Below, piece by piece: positions 4,992-6,899 of a DNA stretch of 6,899 nucleotides; the stretch's first letter is position 1, and each line of letters opens with the position of its first letter. The notes under the pieces are model-generated. The model was not told the origin of the DNA, did no database searches, and saw only the letters and a list, made by a program, of their open reading frames with translations. Source of the DNA: Peptacetobacter sp900539645. GTDB lineage: Bacteria > Bacillota > Clostridia > Peptostreptococcales > Peptostreptococcaceae. The stretch lies in contig NZ_JBLOUI010000065.1 in assembly GCF_047807365.1 (NCBI RefSeq), positions 1-6,899 on the forward strand, in the 5' to 3' direction. The position numbers and the translations under genes are program-made.

Positions 4992-6561
4992 AATTATACT
5001 TTAAATAATCAAATATCTTTACAAGTCTTCTAAAATTACTTTTATTAGACTTAGAAGTAAAAACATCTTGATGATTATTATAATATTCTTGTAAGAAGTT
5101 TTGTAAATCATCAATATTAATATTTTCTTTTTCCATTAGAGCAATTTTGTATAAAGCTGCATCATCTCCATACATAGCAATAATTTCTCTAATAGTTTTC
5201 CCTTCTAAATCAGATGAATATTTTTCTCTATGTTCTTTTATAGTTTTTGAAAGAAGCTCATCAAAGTCATTTTTTATTAAATTATTTAAACAACTAGGAA
5301 TATCGCAGTTACAATTTTTTAAATATTTATATATAGGTAAACTGTTAGCATTAGAAGGTTTTAAGCCTGGAAGAGTGTCTAAAATAATATGATTTGCATC
5401 AAGGTCTTTATTATCAAAAATAATATCTAGGAATAACTCTTGTGCAGTAATACCTTTATATCCTTTTTTAGAAAAATTATTTGAAGAAACACCAACACCA
5501 AGGACAAATTCAAGATTATCTAAATCAGTATCATTATCAAAATTCCAATTTGCAACTTTTAGTGTTTCAGTTGGTTCACTAGTTAAAACAAGATTGTAAA
5601 CAGATTCTTTTAAACGTCTTAATATAGAAACGGGATATTTAGAGTGTGTTTTTAATATAGCATTATAAATAATATGAAAATCATTCAACTCTATCCTTGT
5701 CATTACAATTTGTTTATTTTTATCAAAAGATATTATTGATTCTGATATTTCTGGAGTATTCTTTTTAGGATTCCATTCAACAAAGAATAAACGATTTTTC
5801 AATTTTTCTATATTTTCCTGAGATAAACAAGCAGAAATATTTTCTAAAATATTTATTATATTTTCATCACTTATAGAATAACCAATAAATATAACAGGAT
5901 GCTCCATAAATAATGTCATTATCTTTGCTGCTAAGTATTTACCTTTTTCAGCAAAGTTTTTATAATCCTTTTCATCAATAACAATGCTTTCAGGTTTGTT
6001 ACAGCAACCATGTATTTTATAGATTTCAGCTATACCTTGTAAGTTAGAAAATATAAGCTCCTCTTGTCCAACAAAAACTTTATAATCATTAACTAAATGC
6101 TCTAGTAAAGTATCATAATTAGTTGTAATGATACTAGAGATATTTTTCTTGGATATTTGACTAAATAACTCTAACTCTTCAACTAGATTTAAAGATTCAA
6201 AATCACTATTATTGTTTATATAATTTGCAATTTCTATTTTTAGAGGACTAATATTGTGTTCTATACTATCTTTATAATTATTTCTAATATCCTCAAATTT
6301 ATCATCTGTATACCACTTTTGAATAAGATCTTCTTCTATAAGAGTGGCAACTTTTTGAAGGTCAACTTCTCCAGATTCATTTTTAGAGAGAGAAACATAT
6401 TTTCTAAATGCAAATTCAGAATCATTAATTCTATTTGAAATTTCTTGAAGTAACTGTTCCCATGTTGGTAGATTTAGATATCTTCTTGAAAATCCAGAAC
6501 CTATAAAAAGTACAGGATTTGAATTACAACTATTTAAAAGAGTACTTATTTTATTTTCCAT
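4990..6561 (-). CDS. SIR2-domain protein (523 aa), likely NAD-depleting antiphage effector
   Basis: The N-terminal SIR2-like domain (about 1-300) has all key NAD-binding motifs: GSGFS at 21-25, TTNYD at 146-150 (N148, D150), KIHG with the catalytic-type H184, IVIDEKDY at 193-200, and FIGYSISDENI at 225-235. SIR2 domains of this kind in ThsA (Thoeris), DSR proteins and SIR2-HerA hydrolyse NAD+ during phage infection and act in the cytoplasm. The C-terminal half (about 310-523) is not a domain I can name. It has a YKGITAQELFLDIIFD stretch (368-383), a Cys cluster NCNCDIPSC (416-424) and a helical tail, and may be the infection-sensing or oligomerising part. It is not the SLOG domain of ThsA by eye. 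GGAGGTG (6567-6573, minus strand) sits 5 nt before the ATG. No partner gene is adjacent on its strand, so it is either a stand-alone effector or works with the neighbouring RNA. Confidence 0.9.
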   Translation of the reverse strand: MENKISTLLNSCNSNPVLFIGSGFSRRYLNLPTWEQLLQEISNRINDSEFAFRKYVSLSKNESGEVDLQKVATLIEEDLIQKWYTDDKFEDIRNNYKDSIEHNISPLKIEIANYINNNSDFESLNLVEELELFSQISKKNISSIITTNYDTLLEHLVNDYKVFVGQEELIFSNLQGIAEIYKIHGCCNKPESIVIDEKDYKNFAEKGKYLAAKIMTLFMEHPVIFIGYSISDENIINILENISACLSQENIEKLKNRLFFVEWNPKKNTPEISESIISFDKNKQIVMTRIELNDFHIIYNAILKTHSKYPVSILRRLKESVYNLVLTSEPTETLKVANWNFDNDTDLDNLEFVLGVGVSSNNFSKKGYKGITAQELFLDIIFDNKDLDANHIILDTLPGLKPSNANSLPIYKYLKNCNCDIPSCLNNLIKNDFDELLSKTIKEHREKYSSDLEGKTIREIIAMYGDDAALYKIALMEKENINIDDLQNFLQEYYNNHQDVFTSKSNKSNFRRLVKIFDYLKYN

Positions 6562-6594
6562 TTTGACACCTCCATAATATATTATTGTATTTAT

Positions 6595-6624
6595 ATTATA
6601 TAACAGAATTTAGTATTTAAAAGA
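6595..6624 (-). promoter_or_regulatory. Candidate SIR2 gene promoter
   Basis: A TATAAT -10 lies on the minus strand at 6600 to 6595, 34 bp before the start codon. The -35 about 17-18 bp away is poor (CTTTTA or TCTTTT, around 6618-6624), so expression may be low or activator-dependent. Confidence 0.45.
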
Positions 6625-6644
6625 TGTATTTAAAGCAAAAAAAC

Positions 6645-6657
6645 ATACTTTAAGTAT
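6645..6657. promoter_or_regulatory. Short odd palindrome upstream of the SIR2 promoter
   Basis: ATACTT and AAGTAT flank a single T, about 20-25 bp upstream of the weak SIR2 -35. In such AT-rich DNA a chance palindrome is possible. An activator or repressor site is only a suggestion. Confidence 0.25.
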
Positions 6658-6740
6658 ATAAAAAGAGCAAAATATAATATATAAATTGCCAAAATTATAC
6701 TAGAAAAATTGATAATATATGATATAGAAATAAAAACAAC

Positions 6741-6760
6741 TTTTCCCAGATATGGGAAAA
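6741..6760. repeat. 20-bp palindrome, copy 2
   Basis: TTTTCCCA (6741-6748) and TGGGAAAA (6753-6760) surround GATA. It differs from copy 1 at a single central base (A for G) across 20 bp. Together the two copies bracket a roughly 1.97-kb unit containing only the SIR2 gene and the noncoding RNA. Confidence 0.7.
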
Positions 6761-6831
6761 ATAGGCATAAAAAAAGAGCGATAAAAATCCAATGTCATTA
6801 AGTTAGCATTGTTAATGAGGTTATCTAAAAG

Positions 6832-6870
6832 AAAAATAGCAGGAAAGATTTTTGCTTTCCTGCTATTTTT
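6832..6870. terminator. Bidirectional terminator near the right edge
   Basis: A perfect 16-bp stem (6832-6847 with 6855-6870) has a 7-nt loop and five A/five T at its ends, giving T-runs on both strands. It probably ends a minus-strand gene coming from beyond the right edge and insulates the SIR2 promoter region from it. Confidence 0.85.
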
Positions 6871-6899
6871 ATATTTTAAACACACAAATAAGACAGATA

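Larger units (their letters stand above)
681..6899. mobile_element. Inferred mobile defence island inserted in miaB, right end not in window
   Basis: The left limit is set where miaB homology stops (about 675-681). Inside lie a large serine recombinase, an ATPase+HEPN operon, a SIR2 protein and a candidate structured RNA, the usual cargo of a defence island. No second miaB fragment appears in either strand up to 6899, so the right end lies beyond the window. Serine recombinases such as TnpX (Tn4451) and TndX (Tn5397) are known to insert at GA dinucleotides, and the miaB break falls in CAGATGAAT, which contains two. That this recombinase moved this island is an inference; it could belong to a nested element. 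Confidence 0.55.
6562..6899. other. Noncoding right flank (338 bp) upstream of the SIR2 gene
   Basis: No credible gene is seen on either strand. The stretch holds the SIR2 ribosome site and promoter, a 13-bp odd palindrome ATACTT-T-AAGTAT (6645-6657), the second copy of the 20-bp palindrome (6741-6760), an A-rich segment resembling 4741-4767 (6761-6788), a 7-bp inverted repeat TCATTAA/TTAATGA (6795-6801, 6812-6818) and a strong terminator hairpin (6832-6870). A 61-codon minus-strand frame running through the last elements has no ribosome site and spans the hairpins, so it is not called. Confidence 0.7.

Noticed and set aside
5147..5392. Plus-strand 81-codon frame
   Set aside because: It is antisense to the SIR2 coding region, with no ribosome site or recognisable protein features.
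6256..6438. Plus-strand 60-codon hydrophobic frame
   Set aside because: It is antisense to the well-supported SIR2 domain; its Ile/Phe richness is a by-product of AT-rich complementary codons.
6700..6885. Minus-strand 61-codon frame at the right edge
   Set aside because: It runs through the 16-bp terminator hairpin and the 20-bp palindrome and has no ribosome binding site.

Overview
The window is AT-rich DNA from a low-GC Firmicute. AGGAGG-type Shine-Dalgarno sites, sigma-A-like promoters and a clostridial-style MiaB N-terminus suggest the class Clostridia, possibly a Clostridioides/Peptostreptococcaceae relative. That placement is an inference from style, not a search result. It looks like a chromosomal locus (about 1-680) joined to a mobile defence island (about 681 to the right edge, right end not seen).

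Chromosomal part. Bases 1-110 are the 3' end of a group II intron: domain V with a 2-nt bulge, then domain VI with a bulged branch-point A. A small conserved-looking hypothetical gene (159-407) follows, with its own terminator. Next is the start of miaB (501 to about 680), which has a good ribosome binding site but breaks off right after the first cluster-ligand motif (TFGCQMN). Five unrelated codons, a stop and a very strong terminator (693-742) follow.

Island part. (a) A plus-strand two-gene operon with a clear promoter encodes an AAA15/COG1106-type ABC-like ATPase (868-2106) and, 3 nt later, a HEPN-domain protein with an RNLIAH motif (2110-2808). It ends in a hairpin terminator shared with the converging recombinase gene. 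This looks like a two-component ATPase-RNase defence module. (b) A minus-strand unit encodes a 62-aa unknown protein overlapping and probably translationally coupled to a 556-aa large serine recombinase (2855-4525), the likely mobility enzyme. (c) A 4700-4990 intergenic region carries divergent promoters around a 20-bp perfect-arm palindrome. Its plus-strand promoter appears to drive a structured noncoding RNA of about 140 nt (4852-4991). That RNA has two 22-nt hairpins with the same UUAAUU loop and three compensatory base-pair differences between their stems. (d) A minus-strand 523-aa SIR2-domain protein (4990-6561) has intact NADase-type motifs and an unassigned C-terminal half, and is a likely antiphage effector. 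(e) A 338-bp noncoding right flank contains a second copy of the 20-bp palindrome and a 16-bp-stem bidirectional terminator.

Working model (inference): a serine-recombinase island carrying at least two abortive-infection-type modules (ATPase+HEPN, and SIR2) has inserted into miaB and separated its 5' end from the rest of the gene. The candidates for something undescribed are the ATPase-HEPN pair, the covarying double-hairpin RNA beside the SIR2 gene, and the paired palindromes flanking the SIR2 unit.
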